Origin: Marinobacter manganoxydans MnI7-9
GTDB taxonomy: Bacteria; Pseudomonadota; Gammaproteobacteria; Pseudomonadales; Oleiphilaceae
Length of the DNA stretch: 64,000 nt
Direction: 5' to 3'
Assembly (NCBI RefSeq): GCF_000235625.1
Contig: NZ_AGTR01000032.1
Span: 1 to 64,000 of the forward strand
Every line of letters starts with the position of its first letter. Within the stretch, counting starts at the first letter, position 1. Positions 35,682 through 44,334 of this stretch are shown here, one piece after another. Under the pieces are notes generated by a model that worked only from the letters and a program-made list of their open reading frames with translations, made no database searches and had not been told where the DNA came from. Made by a program: the position numbers and the translations under genes.

Positions 35682-35885
35682 ATGGGAAGTTCAAAGCTGG
35701 TCGGTATTGTTTTACTCGTGGTTGGCATTGGGCTGCTCTACTTCGGCTACCAATCAACTCAGTCCCTGGGAAACCAGCTGACCGAAACGGTCACAGGCCG
35801 ATTTACCGACGACACCATGTGGTATCTGATTGGCGGGGCAGCCTCGGCCGCAGCGGGCGCTTTCCTTCTATTTTTCAGGAAATAA
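35682..35885 (+). CDS. DUF3185 small membrane protein
   Basis: 67 aa, two membrane helices (LVGIVLLVVGIGLLYFGYQ and WYLIGGAASAAAGAFLLFF) around the family phrase LTETVTGRFTDDTMW. ATG 35682 has AAAGGAG. Function unknown. The gene is convergent with a DUF2784 gene. Confidence 0.85.
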   Translation: MGSSKLVGIVLLVVGIGLLYFGYQSTQSLGNQLTETVTGRFTDDTMWYLIGGAASAAAGAFLLFFRK

Positions 35886-35900
35886 GCCAGCCCGTTTTTT

Positions 35901-36293
35901 TCACCGCCTGGGCCTGACCACAAACCAACTGGCCAGGACCAGCGCGCCGAACACCGTGTAAGCCAGAATAAACACCCAGTCCGGAGCACTGTAATACAGA
36001 ATGGACTGCAGCCAGTGCTGGATAAACGATCCCTCATAGCCCGCCTCCCCGGCCTTAGCCCTAAGCGCCATTTCCCAGCTCGTAAGCGGGCATAACACAC
36101 CCAGCCATGATTGCAGAACCACAATAGCAATAACCGCCAGGTGGCTCAGACGGAACCAGAAATTGCGCACCCACCGCCAATTCAGGAAATAGCCAGCGAA
36201 TGTGGCCACCAGTCCCAGGATGACGAAGGCCACCAGTATCGTGTGCAGGATCAGGAGCGCATCAGCAAAGATCAGTAACCATTGGCTGTCCAT
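35901..36293 (-). CDS. DUF2784 membrane protein
   Basis: 130 aa, four predicted membrane helices, matching DUF2784 by its start (DALLILHTILVAFVILGLVA), the WRWVRNFWFRLSHLAVI stretch and the CPLTSWE loop. Its start codon lies inside the last unit of a 13-bp tandem repeat in which each unit holds a ribosome-site-like GAGAG and an ATG. Function unknown. Confidence 0.86.
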   Translation of the reverse strand: MDSQWLLIFADALLILHTILVAFVILGLVATFAGYFLNWRWVRNFWFRLSHLAVIAIVVLQSWLGVLCPLTSWEMALRAKAGEAGYEGSFIQHWLQSILYYSAPDWVFILAYTVFGALVLASWFVVRPRR

Positions 36294-36342
36294 CGCTACT
36301 CTCCATAGCTACTCTCCATAGCTATTCTCCATCGCTACTCTC
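36291..36342 (-). repeat. Four tandem 13-bp units at the DUF2784 start, each with SD-like sequence and ATG
   Basis: Read on the minus strand the units are GAGAGTAGCGATG, GAGAATAGCTATG (one unit), GAGAGTAGCTATG and GAGAGTAGCGATG, at 36342-36330, 36329-36317, 36316-36304 and 36303-36291. The last ATG (36293) is the gene start. The two upstream-most ATGs open 7-codon frames that stop at TAG; the third opens a short overlapping frame. Confidence 0.9.
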
Positions 36343-36414
36343 CAAAGACTGCTGAGTTGCCAGTTTTGGTCTATTGTACAGGCACGTCAATCTCTGCCAG
36401 TGAGGGAGCGTTCT

Positions 36415-37158
36415 ATGAGCCACACCCCGCCTCCAGCCAGACTCGGGTTCCTCTACCCGGGCCATGCGGCCGAAGATGATTATCCCCTGATGGGTTCCAT
36501 GATAGAGCCCCCGGCGCAAATAACCCTCATCCACACTGAATTCCTGGAGGACGCCCACACCGTTGAAGCCCTCAGTGAGATGGGCAGCGTCAGCCGGCTT
36601 TCCAAGGGTGCAGAAGCGCTGGCTGGCTCAGGGATTGAGTCGGTGATGTGGACCTCCACCAGCGCCAGTTTTGTGCTCGGCCTAGATGGCATTCGCCAGC
36701 AGATCGATACGCTCGAGAAACTGCTCGGTGTACCGGCTTCGACGACAGCAATGGCATTCGCCAGAGCGGTAAAAGCCATTGACGCCAAACGGGTGGCCAT
36801 CGCTGCCACCTACCCGGAGGAGGTCGCGCAGCGATTCCGGGCATTCCTGAATCATTTCGATATCGAGGTCGTGCACCTGGCCAGCCGAGGCATCATCACA
36901 GCCGCGGAAGTCGGTCTGCTTGAGAAAGACGCGGTTATCGAATTCGCTCTGGCCAACGTCAGGGAAGAGGCCGACGCCCTGCTGATGCCAGACACAGCTC
37001 TCCACTCTTCAGCTTGGCTCACCGATCTGGAGCAGGCAATCGGGCAGCCGATACTGACCGCTAATCAGGTCAGTTTCTGGGAGGCTTTGCGACTGTGCGG
37101 CAAGCTCAGTCCCCAGTCGGGGCTGGGCAGTCTGTTCGAACACATGCCCGAGGATTAG
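36415..37158 (+). CDS. Asp/Glu racemase-fold protein (maleate isomerase/AMDase family) lacking both catalytic cysteines
   Basis: 247 aa two-domain protein like maleate cis-trans isomerase and arylmalonate decarboxylase (ARLGFLYPG start; ARAVKAIDAKRVAIAATYP in the hinge region). These enzymes use one or two cysteines in CTS and CTN loops. Here the first loop is MWTSTSASF (Ser81 in the Cys position) and the second is MPDTALHSS (Asp193). So neither cysteine is present and the activity must differ or be lost. ATG 36415 has GAGGGAG. Its final codons nearly touch a GGDEF remnant on the other strand. Confidence 0.75.
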   Translation: MSHTPPPARLGFLYPGHAAEDDYPLMGSMIEPPAQITLIHTEFLEDAHTVEALSEMGSVSRLSKGAEALAGSGIESVMWTSTSASFVLGLDGIRQQIDTLEKLLGVPASTTAMAFARAVKAIDAKRVAIAATYPEEVAQRFRAFLNHFDIEVVHLASRGIITAAEVGLLEKDAVIEFALANVREEADALLMPDTALHSSAWLTDLEQAIGQPILTANQVSFWEALRLCGKLSPQSGLGSLFEHMPED

Positions 37159-37398
37159 GCCACTACGTATCTGGCGCGGCCCTGTTTTTTCGCGCAATAC
37201 AGGGCTTCGTCGGCCCTTCGGATCATGTCGTCGATTGAATCAAACTCGTTGGCCAGGCCCTGACAAATCCCGATGGAGCAGCTGAGCACCTTGCTATCGG
37301 GGCTGTGCTCGTTTGGCACCGCACTCTCCTGCCATTGTTTCAGAACCTCCGCAGCCAGCAGCTCAAACCGGTCGGCATGCTCGCCCTCAGGACAGACC
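37155..37398 (-). pseudogene. C-terminal tail of a GGDEF (diguanylate cyclase) gene
   Basis: On the minus strand the frame ending at TAA 37157-37155 encodes the last strand and helix of a GGDEF domain: VLSCSIGICQGLANEFDSID then IRRADEALYCAKKQGRARY. Upstream it continues through HADRFELLAAEVLKQWQ. At about 37398 it runs into the tandem repeat zone and the GGDEF motif itself is absent. So only about 80 codons remain, with no start. A clear remnant; not able to make c-di-GMP. Confidence 0.78.
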
Positions 37399-37550
37399 TA
37401 TTTTCATCCCACAGACCTATTTTCACCCCAAATAGATCTGTCCCGGTTTCAACTAAATAGATCTGTCCCGGTTTCAGTCCCCGGTTTCAGTCCCGGTTTC
37501 AACTGTCCGGTTTCAACTGCATGCCTGGCAACTGTTTTCAGGTCTATTTC
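37392..37550. repeat. Cluster of short repeats in a GGDEF/DsrE junction
   Basis: ACAGACCTATTTTCA occurs twice (37392-37406, 37411-37425). AAATAGATCTGTCCCGGTTTCA occurs twice (from 37430 and 37455), its first 12 bases being nearly the reverse complement of the former. TCCCGGTTTCA-like units recur five times to about 37515. This resembles degraded mobile or REP-like sequence at the edge of a deleted region; no transposase is present. Confidence 0.65.
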
Positions 37551-37711
37551 AGCTTCGTGTGTTCGACTGCTAGAACCCCAACTTGCTCCAAATTGGTACA
37601 TTTATGATATATCGTACCTGTATTAGCTTAGGGAGAATATTTTAGATTCTGGAGCATTTTTATGGGTTGGCTGACAAAAAAACAAGTTCCTATCCCTCAA
37701 GGAGATTTGTC

Positions 37712-38230
37712 ATGAGCGTGAATTATAAAAGCATACTTCGCCGAATTCCCCCCATCTTCTTTGCGGCCATCTATATGGTCCTGATGTCTTTACCTGCAGG
37801 TGCAGCCGGGTACGACAATGCTCTGAAGGGCGTTAAAAACTATGACGCTGTCTACGAGGTGAGCCAAGGAGATCCCAAGGTCGTTAACCCCGTTTTCTTG
37901 GTAATAAAGAACTCCTACAAAGCACCTGAAGTGAAGGCACTTGCGAAAGATCCCAACATCGCCATCGTTTTTCACGGGCCGGTGGTGAAACTGCTTTCGA
38001 CTGACAGCGCATCATTTAATGAGGCAGAGCTGGCCGAGGTACAGAAATTCCAGACGACTCTTAAACAAATGAAGAAGGACGGGGTGACACTGGAAGTTTG
38101 CCGTTACGCGTTGAAAGGGATGGGTGTAGATGAGGCGACGATCATTCCGGAGGTCGACCCGGTAGATAATGGTTTCGTCTCGGTCATCGGCTATCAGATG
38201 CAGGGGTACGCGGTTGTCCGAATCCCCTAA
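37712..38230 (+). CDS. Exported DsrE/DsrF-like protein
   Basis: 172 aa. ATG 37712 has an AAGGAG site; the frame extends to 37667 without one. Basic N-terminus and hydrophobic helix (PPIFFAAIYMVLMSLPAG) form a signal peptide or anchor. The DsrE-like alpha/beta fold follows: VFLVIKNSYKAPEVKAL, IAIVFHGPVVKLL, a conserved-position cysteine in LEVCRYALKGMGV, and VDNGFVSVIGYQMQGYAVV. Such periplasmic relatives may handle sulfur carriers; no dsr or tus genes are near. Surrounding DNA is visibly more AT-rich than the rest. Confidence 0.78.
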   Translation: MSVNYKSILRRIPPIFFAAIYMVLMSLPAGAAGYDNALKGVKNYDAVYEVSQGDPKVVNPVFLVIKNSYKAPEVKALAKDPNIAIVFHGPVVKLLSTDSASFNEAELAEVQKFQTTLKQMKKDGVTLEVCRYALKGMGVDEATIIPEVDPVDNGFVSVIGYQMQGYAVVRIP

Positions 38231-38426
38231 GCAAAAAATCGGTTGTTGCTCTGCGAGCTGAAGTTCACCTTGAGGTCCGCTGGTCAAGATTGATCACATA
38301 AAAGGTGGAACACGAATGCGATTGCTCGCAAACTGGAGGTTCCGGGGCCAGTGCACCACGTTCTGGTGAGGTCGGACGGTCGCTAAGCCGTTTCCACTCA
38401 TCCCATGAGCGGCGGAATCAGTATTA
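38231..38426. other. Intergenic stretch, no recognised gene
   Basis: Short, poorly protein-like frames only. It lies between the DsrE-like gene and a PepSY remnant and probably consists of decayed DNA. No terminator of note. Confidence 0.4.
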
Positions 38427-38678
38427 TTGATCTGGACTTCGGTCCCACCCGCAAATAAGCAGGTGGCGTGGTCAAGTCCACGCGCCACACCTGCGGCAGT
38501 CAGGAAGCAGCTTCTCGATACTTATCATGGCGAAGGCATCTCTTTGCAGCAGTTGTTACTGGATCTCCATTCTGGGCGCATTATGCGCATTGGACCTTGG
38601 ATATCTGACTTATCAGCACTTGCTATTTTACTGTTAGTCATCTCCGGGTTGATTAATTGGTGCCGTCGCCCGCGCTGA
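38427..38678 (+). pseudogene. C-terminal fragment of a PepSY-associated membrane protein
   Basis: From about 38490 the frame encodes AVRKQLLDTYHGEGISLQQL, then DLHSGRIMRIGPWISDLSAL and a last helix (ILLLVISGLINWCRR), the typical end of PepSY-TM proteins, which are often linked to iron uptake or sulfite-type reductases. The preceding codons are unrelated. Only some 60 residues of a 200-450-residue protein remain. Confidence 0.65.
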
Positions 38679-38911
38679 AGCAGCCCTGCATTACCACGAA
38701 GAATCTCTCCACAATACCGGTCGTTCCAACAAAAACTGACACATTGGGCCAGCCGGTGGCCCGGATTCTTCGGGGCTGCCTCTGCCGTTTTTGGACAACT
38801 CGGTGTCGTATTGGATTCACCTGCACTGAGCAATTAGAGCCACATTGAATCAGGGCCCTGGCCGATATGCGGCAGCGCGAGGGCGTTCATTGCAGGCAAA
38901 GGGGAACCAAA
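38679..38911. other. Leader region of the FAD/GcvT gene
   Basis: No gene seen. It contains the promoter side of the large FAD/GcvT gene, whose ribosome site (AAAGGGGA) ends six bases before its ATG. I could not identify a regulator site with confidence. Confidence 0.4.
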
Positions 38912-41482
38912 ATGGCACAACTACCGAAACGTGCAAGAGTCGTAATCATTGGCCAGGGCGGTATCGTTGGCTCCTCGGTAGCACACCACCTGATCGAACA
39001 GGGCTGGGATGACATCGTAGGGCTGGAAAAATCCGCCATTCCCTCCGACATCGGCTCCACCTCCCACGCCTCGGATTTCTGCTTCACCACTTCCCACGAC
39101 AAGCTGAACATTTACACCACCAAGTACAGCCAGGCGTTTTACGAAAAACGCGGCAATTACGTGAAATGCGGCGGCATGGAAGTGGCCCGGTCTGACGACG
39201 ACGAGCGGATGGACGAGCTTCGTCGCAAGGTGGGTTCCGGAAAAGCGTTCGGCACCAATGTCAGCATGATCTCGCCCAAACAGGTAAAGGAGCTGTTTCC
39301 ATTGCTGGACGAAAGTCAGATCCAGGGCGCGATGTGGGATCCGGATGCCGGGCTGGTAGTGCCCCGCTCCCAGAGTGTTGCCGGCGACCTGGTGGAAGAA
39401 GCCGTGGCCACCGGCAAACTGCAGGCCTTTGCCTACACGCCGGCCATCCGCATTGATGTCCAGGACGGCCAGGTACGTGGCGTGGAAACCCACAAGGGCT
39501 ACATTGAGACCGAATACGTCGTTCTCTCCATGGGCATATGGGGGCCCCTGATGGCCAACACCGCGAACGCGCCCCTGCCACTGATGCCACTGGAGCATCC
39601 GTTGCTGTTTTTCGGGCCCTACGAAGAGCTCAATGGCACCGGCAAGCAGATTGTCTATCCCCTGTTCCGCGACCAGGGTAATTCCGCCTATGTGCGGGAC
39701 ACCGGCGACCCGACCACCACCGAAGGCGGCCGTATCGAGTGGGGCTATTACGAAGCGGAAAACCCGCGGCTGGTCTACCCCGGCGCCATTGCGGAGCCCG
39801 GTGATGCGCGGATGTCCCCCTCAATGCGGGATCTTTCACTGGACCAGGTCATGGACGCCTACGAAAAAGCCATTGAGATGACGCCGATCCTCGGCGAACT
39901 GGGCTGGGAAGAGAAACACTCTTTCAACGGCCTGCTGTCGGTCACACCGGATGGCGGTTCACTCATGGGCGAATCCCCGGAAGTCCGTAACCTGTGGTTC
40001 TGCGAGGCGGTCTGGGTCAAGGACGGCCCGGGAGCGGGCAAGGTCCTGGCCGACTGGATGACCCACGGCTCCCCGCAGATGGATCCCCACAGTATCGATA
40101 TTGCGCGTCATTACCCGCTGCAGAAAACCCCGGACTACGTGTACAACCGCTGCTACGAGACGGCCAAAAAGATCTACACCCCGGCGGTTCACCCCCGTGA
40201 GCCGTACCTTACCGGTCGCAAGATGCGAACCAGCCCTTTCTACCTGAGGGAAGTGGGTCTGGGTGCTTACTTCATGGAGGCCGCAGGCTGGGAGCGTGCT
40301 CACGGTTATGCAGCCAACGAGTCCACCCTGCTGGCGAAATACCGCGACCGGATCCCGGTGCGGGAACACGAATGGGACGCCCGGCACTTCTGGGAGGTAT
40401 CCAACGCCGAACAGCTTGAGATGAGCGAATCCGTGGGCATGATCAATCTCTCGCACTTCGCCATCTTCGACATTTCCGGTGATAACGCCGAAGCGCTGCT
40501 GGAATATCTGTCGGTTGCCAAAGTCGGCGGTACCACGCCCAACGGCAAAGGTGTCTACACCCATTTCCTCGACGAGCGCGGGGGCGTGCGTTCCGACCTG
40601 ACCATCATTCGGCGGGGCGCGCAAGACTATCGGGTCGTCTGCGGCGGCGACACCGGCCATCGGGACTATTGCTGGATCACCCGTATGGCCCGGGAGAAGG
40701 GGCTGGACAACATCCAGGTGCATGACCGCACGGACGAACTGGCGACCCTTGGCCTCTGGGGACCAAAGGCCCGGGAGACATTGGCCCAGTTCGTTACCGA
40801 CCCGAACCAGTTGTCCGCGGACAATTTCCCGTTTGCCACCGTCCGGGAACTGAACATTCGAGGGGTCCCGGTCTGGGCCTTCCGAATATCCTACGTGGGC
40901 GAGCAGGGCTGGGAGCTCTATTTCCCCTTCAGCTATGGCCTGAGAATCTGGGACCTGCTCTACGATGCGGGCGTTACGCCGGTGGGCATTGAAACCTACG
41001 CCAATACCCGTCGCCTGGAGAAGAGCCTGCGACTGCAGAACGTGGACCTGGAAACGGAATACAATCTCTACGAAGCCGGTTTGCAACGACCCAAGGTCAA
41101 AGAAGCCGATTTTCACGGCAAGGCCGCGTATCTGGAGCAACGGGAGTGGCCACGGCAATCGGCCTACCTGTGCACGATGACCATGACCGAGCACCGGGAT
41201 GCCAACGGCATTCTGCGCTACCCGGTTGGCCAATGGCCGATTCTGGACCCACAAACCGGTGAAGTGCTGGTGGATAGCCACGGCCGCCGCTCTTACAACA
41301 CCAGTGTGGCGTGGGGGCCTTCGGTGAGGAAGATCATTCTGCTGGGTTACATCCCCGTCGAGTACGCCCAGGAAGGGCGTGAGCTCACCCTGGAATACTT
41401 CCAGGAGCACTACCCTATCCGAATCGAAGCGGTGGGTTACCGGGCACTGTTTGATCCGGACAACGAGCGAGTCAAATCCTGA
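38912..41482 (+). CDS. FAD-dependent oxidoreductase fused to GcvT domain (dimethylglycine/sarcosine dehydrogenase-like)
   Basis: 856 aa. Residues 1-420: DAO-type FAD domain with IIGQGGIVG (14-20) and GSTSHAS, whose His52 matches the residue that holds FAD covalently in dimethylglycine oxidase. 430-490: FAD-linked linker domain. 495-850: GcvT folate-binding domain and C-terminal barrel (EVSNAEQLEMSESVGMINLS; YVGEQGWELYFPFSYGLRIWD). Such enzymes oxidise an N-methyl group and pass the formaldehyde-level carbon to tetrahydrofolate. With serine ammonia-lyase, GbdR, Fhs, MetF and a DmdA-like gene beside it, it should feed the THF pool. DMG, sarcosine and other N-methyl compounds remain open. Confidence 0.85.
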   Translation: MAQLPKRARVVIIGQGGIVGSSVAHHLIEQGWDDIVGLEKSAIPSDIGSTSHASDFCFTTSHDKLNIYTTKYSQAFYEKRGNYVKCGGMEVARSDDDERMDELRRKVGSGKAFGTNVSMISPKQVKELFPLLDESQIQGAMWDPDAGLVVPRSQSVAGDLVEEAVATGKLQAFAYTPAIRIDVQDGQVRGVETHKGYIETEYVVLSMGIWGPLMANTANAPLPLMPLEHPLLFFGPYEELNGTGKQIVYPLFRDQGNSAYVRDTGDPTTTEGGRIEWGYYEAENPRLVYPGAIAEPGDARMSPSMRDLSLDQVMDAYEKAIEMTPILGELGWEEKHSFNGLLSVTPDGGSLMGESPEVRNLWFCEAVWVKDGPGAGKVLADWMTHGSPQMDPHSIDIARHYPLQKTPDYVYNRCYETAKKIYTPAVHPREPYLTGRKMRTSPFYLREVGLGAYFMEAAGWERAHGYAANESTLLAKYRDRIPVREHEWDARHFWEVSNAEQLEMSESVGMINLSHFAIFDISGDNAEALLEYLSVAKVGGTTPNGKGVYTHFLDERGGVRSDLTIIRRGAQDYRVVCGGDTGHRDYCWITRMAREKGLDNIQVHDRTDELATLGLWGPKARETLAQFVTDPNQLSADNFPFATVRELNIRGVPVWAFRISYVGEQGWELYFPFSYGLRIWDLLYDAGVTPVGIETYANTRRLEKSLRLQNVDLETEYNLYEAGLQRPKVKEADFHGKAAYLEQREWPRQSAYLCTMTMTEHRDANGILRYPVGQWPILDPQTGEVLVDSHGRRSYNTSVAWGPSVRKIILLGYIPVEYAQEGRELTLEYFQEHYPIRIEAVGYRALFDPDNERVKS

Positions 41483-41508
41483 CCGGGTTCAGAGAAGAGG
41501 CGCGGTGG

Positions 41509-42891
41509 TCAACACTCAATGATGTTGACCGCCAGCCCTCCCCTGGCGGTTTCCTTGTATTTATCCAGCATATCGCGACCGGTTTCCCGCATGGTGTGTA
41601 GAACCTTGTCGAGCGAAACGTAATGCTTGCCGTCACCCCTCAGGGCCATGATGGCGGCATCGATAGCCTTAACCGAGGCCATGGCGTTGCGCTCGATGCA
41701 GGGAATCTGCACCAGCCCACCGATGGGGTCGCAGGTCATGCCCAGATGATGCTCCATACCGATTTCCGCGGCATTTTCTACCTGTTCCGGTGAACCGCCC
41801 GTTGCCGCAGCAAGCCCGGCCGCGGCCATGGCACAGGCCGAACCCACTTCGCCCTGGCAGCCCACCTCGGCCCCGGAAATGGACGCATTTTCCTTGAACA
41901 GCACACCAATGGCACCGGCGGTGAGCATGAAACGCACAATGCCGTCCTCGTCCGCCCGGGGACAGAATTCCCAGTAATAGTGAAGCACGGCGGGGATAAT
42001 CCCTGCTGCGCCGTTGGTGGGCGCCGTCACAATCCGCCCGCCGGCGGCATTTTCCTCATTGACGGCCAGGGCATAGAGGTTTACCCAGTCCAGTGCACTC
42101 AGGGAAGGTGAAATCAGGTCCACCCGCTGCTTGTCCATCAGCGACCGATACAGCGACGCGGCCCTGCGCCGGACCTTGAGGCCACCGGGCAACTCGCCCT
42201 CGTGCTGAATGCCGCTCTGTACGCACTCCCGCATCACCTGCCATAGCGCCAGAATGCTGCTACGAACCTCCTCTTGCGTGCGCCACGCCTGTTCGTTGGC
42301 AGACATAATGTCGGCAATGGCCAGGTTGTGTTCCCGACACAGCTCCAGCAACACCCTGGCACTGCTGAATGGGTATGGCTGTGGGGTGTCATCCTCGCGC
42401 ACCTTCAGGGTGCCCTCAACGGTTGCATCCACCACGAACCCACCGCCGACCGAATAATAGCTTTTCTCGAACAGGCACTGCCCGTCGCGGTCGAAAGCCT
42501 GACAGGTCATGCCGTTGGGGTGCTCGGGAAGGGATTTGCGGCGGTAATAGACCAGGTCGGTATTCTCACGGAATTCAATGGCCTGCTGCCCTGCAAGCAA
42601 GAGGTTTCCACGGTCGCGGATCTGCTCAAGACGAGCCGGCATTACCGCCGGGTCGATCTTGTCTGGTCGTTCACCTTCCAGTCCCATCATTACCGCAGGG
42701 CCGGTGCCATGCCCCTTGCCGGTGGCACCGAGAGACCCGTAAAGGGACACCTTGAGCCGACCGACAGAAGAAAGCAGACCCTCACTCACAAGAGACCCGG
42801 CAAATCTTCTGGCCGCCTCCATGGGTCCCACTGTGTGGGAACTGGAGGGGCCAATACCAACCTTGAACAGCTCAAACAGACTGACTGCCAA
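41509..42891 (-). CDS. sdaA: L-serine ammonia-lyase, iron-sulfur, single chain
   Basis: Converts L-serine to pyruvate and ammonia with a [4Fe-4S] cluster. The beginning ([20 protein letters not shown]) is the family hallmark. Cluster cysteines appear in [16 protein letters not shown] and in [20 protein letters not shown]. The start is placed at TTG 42891, with a perfect AGGAGG seven or eight bases upstream; this gives 460 aa, the usual length, while the longer open frame to 43023 has no homology. In glycine-betaine users, glycine from demethylation plus a C1 unit makes serine, which this enzyme drains. Diverges from the GbdR-like gene. Confidence 0.93.
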   Translation of the reverse strand: MAVSLFELFKVGIGPSSSHTVGPMEAARRFAGSLVSEGLLSSVGRLKVSLYGSLGATGKGHGTGPAVMMGLEGERPDKIDPAVMPARLEQIRDRGNLLLAGQQAIEFRENTDLVYYRRKSLPEHPNGMTCQAFDRDGQCLFEKSYYSVGGGFVVDATVEGTLKVREDDTPQPYPFSSARVLLELCREHNLAIADIMSANEQAWRTQEEVRSSILALWQVMRECVQSGIQHEGELPGGLKVRRRAASLYRSLMDKQRVDLISPSLSALDWVNLYALAVNEENAAGGRIVTAPTNGAAGIIPAVLHYYWEFCPRADEDGIVRFMLTAGAIGVLFKENASISGAEVGCQGEVGSACAMAAAGLAAATGGSPEQVENAAEIGMEHHLGMTCDPIGGLVQIPCIERNAMASVKAIDAAIMALRGDGKHYVSLDKVLHTMRETGRDMLDKYKETARGGLAVNIIEC

Positions 42892-43201
42892 TGTGTGGCC
42901 TCCTGTTGAGGAACGTAATTCAACACTAGCGCCAATCGAGGCCAATCGCATGCTTTTTGGCGACATGGAAACGATGATTTCCGACAGCAGGACACGTCGC
43001 GTTGAGTCCATCCTGGCATGCACCGTGTCGCATGTGGACCATCCGCATTATTGCCCCCGTCATAGAATAAAAGGAGTATGGAATTGATCACTTATTGCAC
43101 GACTCGGATGCAACAGCTAGTGTTCAGGTTGGGGTGGTCGGTACGGACATTCCGGGTATTGGCCGGCGCAACTGGCCCAGGCAGGGCAAAGGGGGTTGTT
43201 T
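42892..43201. promoter_or_regulatory. Divergent promoter region between sdaA and the GbdR-like gene
   Basis: About 310 bp without a coding frame of its own. It must hold the sdaA and regulator promoters and likely regulator sites. Imperfect repeats such as CGCATGTGG/CGCATTATT are visible at 43027-43052, but I cannot assign an operator with confidence. Confidence 0.45.
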
Positions 43202-44326
43202 ATGACCACTGATACCGGTTCGCAAACAGACAAGCCCGTCCAGCAGCCCTATCGGGTCGGCTTCCTGCTGATCGACAACTTTACCCTGATTGCCCTTGCC
43301 ACGGCGGTTGAACCTCTGCGAATGGCCAACCAGCTGGCAGGCACCGAACTCTATTCCTGGCAACTGCTTACGGCCGAGGGCGATTACGCCCGCGCCAGTG
43401 ACGGCATCACCATGGTCCCGGATGCCTCCATTCAGGAAGCGCACAGCTTTGATCTGGTCATCGTGGTCGCCGGGATTGATGTCACCCGCAGTTTCTCACG
43501 CAAGGAAGCGCACTGGCTGAAACAGATGGCCCGGCAGCATGTCCTGCTGGGAGCGGTCTGTACCGGCCCCTATGTGCTGGCCAGTGCCGGTCTGCTCGAC
43601 GGCTACGCCTGCAGTGCCCACTGGGAATGCCTGGAAGCCATGCAGGAAGACTTTCCCCGGGTTCAGACCAACAACCGCCTGTTTACGGTCGAGCGTGAAC
43701 GCATGACCTGCACCGGAGGCACGGTGCCAATGCACATGATGCTCAGCTTCCTGGCACGGCGGCATGGCCAGGAGCTCAGCAATGCCATATCCCACATGTT
43801 TGTCTGCGACCGGGTCCGGGAGGAGAGTGAGCAACAGCCCATGCCCATGCATCCGGGCCTGGCCCGGGCGCAACCCAAGCTGGCGGAAGCTGCCCAGCTG
43901 ATGGAATCCAATATCGAAGAGCCGATCGAACTGCAGGAACTGGCGACTCTGGCAGGCATTTCACGCCGGCAACTGGAGCGGCTGTTCCTGAAGCACATGG
44001 GGTGCACGCCGTCGCGCTATTACCTGAGAGTGCGGCTGAACCGGGCGCGCCGTCTGCTCAAGCAGACTTCCTGTTCGATCGTGGAAATTGCCTCCATGTG
44101 CGGTTTCGTTTCCGCCACCCACTTCAGCCGTTGTTATCGCAAGACCATGGGGCGCGCGCCCAAGTATGAACGGATGGAAGTCTTTACTCCGGCCAGGGCG
44201 GACGGCCTCCTGACCGACACCATGGCCAGTTTACCGTCTTCATCCCTGCAGGCCCTGAAGCGGGCCAGGACCGAGCCCACTTACGGAACCTTTGAGGATT
44301 CCCCGGGGCACACTGTCCCAAGTTAA
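43202..44326 (+). CDS. gbdR: GbdR-like AraC-family regulator with DJ-1/PfpI (GATase-1-like) domain
   Basis: 374 aa. N-terminal half is a class-I amidotransferase-like ligand domain (RVGFLLIDNFTLIALATAVEP; the nucleophile-elbow region VLLGAVCTGPYVLASAGLL). C-terminal half has two AraC helix-turn-helix units (ELATLAGISRRQLERLFLKH; IVEIASMCGFVSATHFSRCY). This architecture is that of GbdR, which senses glycine betaine or dimethylglycine and switches on their catabolism, and of the carnitine regulator CdhR. ATG 43202 has an AAGGGGG site. Placed between sdaA and fhs, it likely controls this cluster. Confidence 0.83.
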   Translation: MTTDTGSQTDKPVQQPYRVGFLLIDNFTLIALATAVEPLRMANQLAGTELYSWQLLTAEGDYARASDGITMVPDASIQEAHSFDLVIVVAGIDVTRSFSRKEAHWLKQMARQHVLLGAVCTGPYVLASAGLLDGYACSAHWECLEAMQEDFPRVQTNNRLFTVERERMTCTGGTVPMHMMLSFLARRHGQELSNAISHMFVCDRVREESEQQPMPMHPGLARAQPKLAEAAQLMESNIEEPIELQELATLAGISRRQLERLFLKHMGCTPSRYYLRVRLNRARRLLKQTSCSIVEIASMCGFVSATHFSRCYRKTMGRAPKYERMEVFTPARADGLLTDTMASLPSSSLQALKRARTEPTYGTFEDSPGHTVPS

Positions 44327-44334
44327 ACCCAGTC

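Noticed and set aside
37392-37515. Possible CRISPR array
   Set aside because: Repeats are short, unevenly spaced and lack uniform spacers; no cas genes are present.
39959-41410. A 483-codon open frame on the minus strand opposite the FAD/GcvT gene
   Set aside because: Antisense shadow of a strongly supported gene in GC-rich DNA; composition is rich in His, Gly and Val with no domain pattern.
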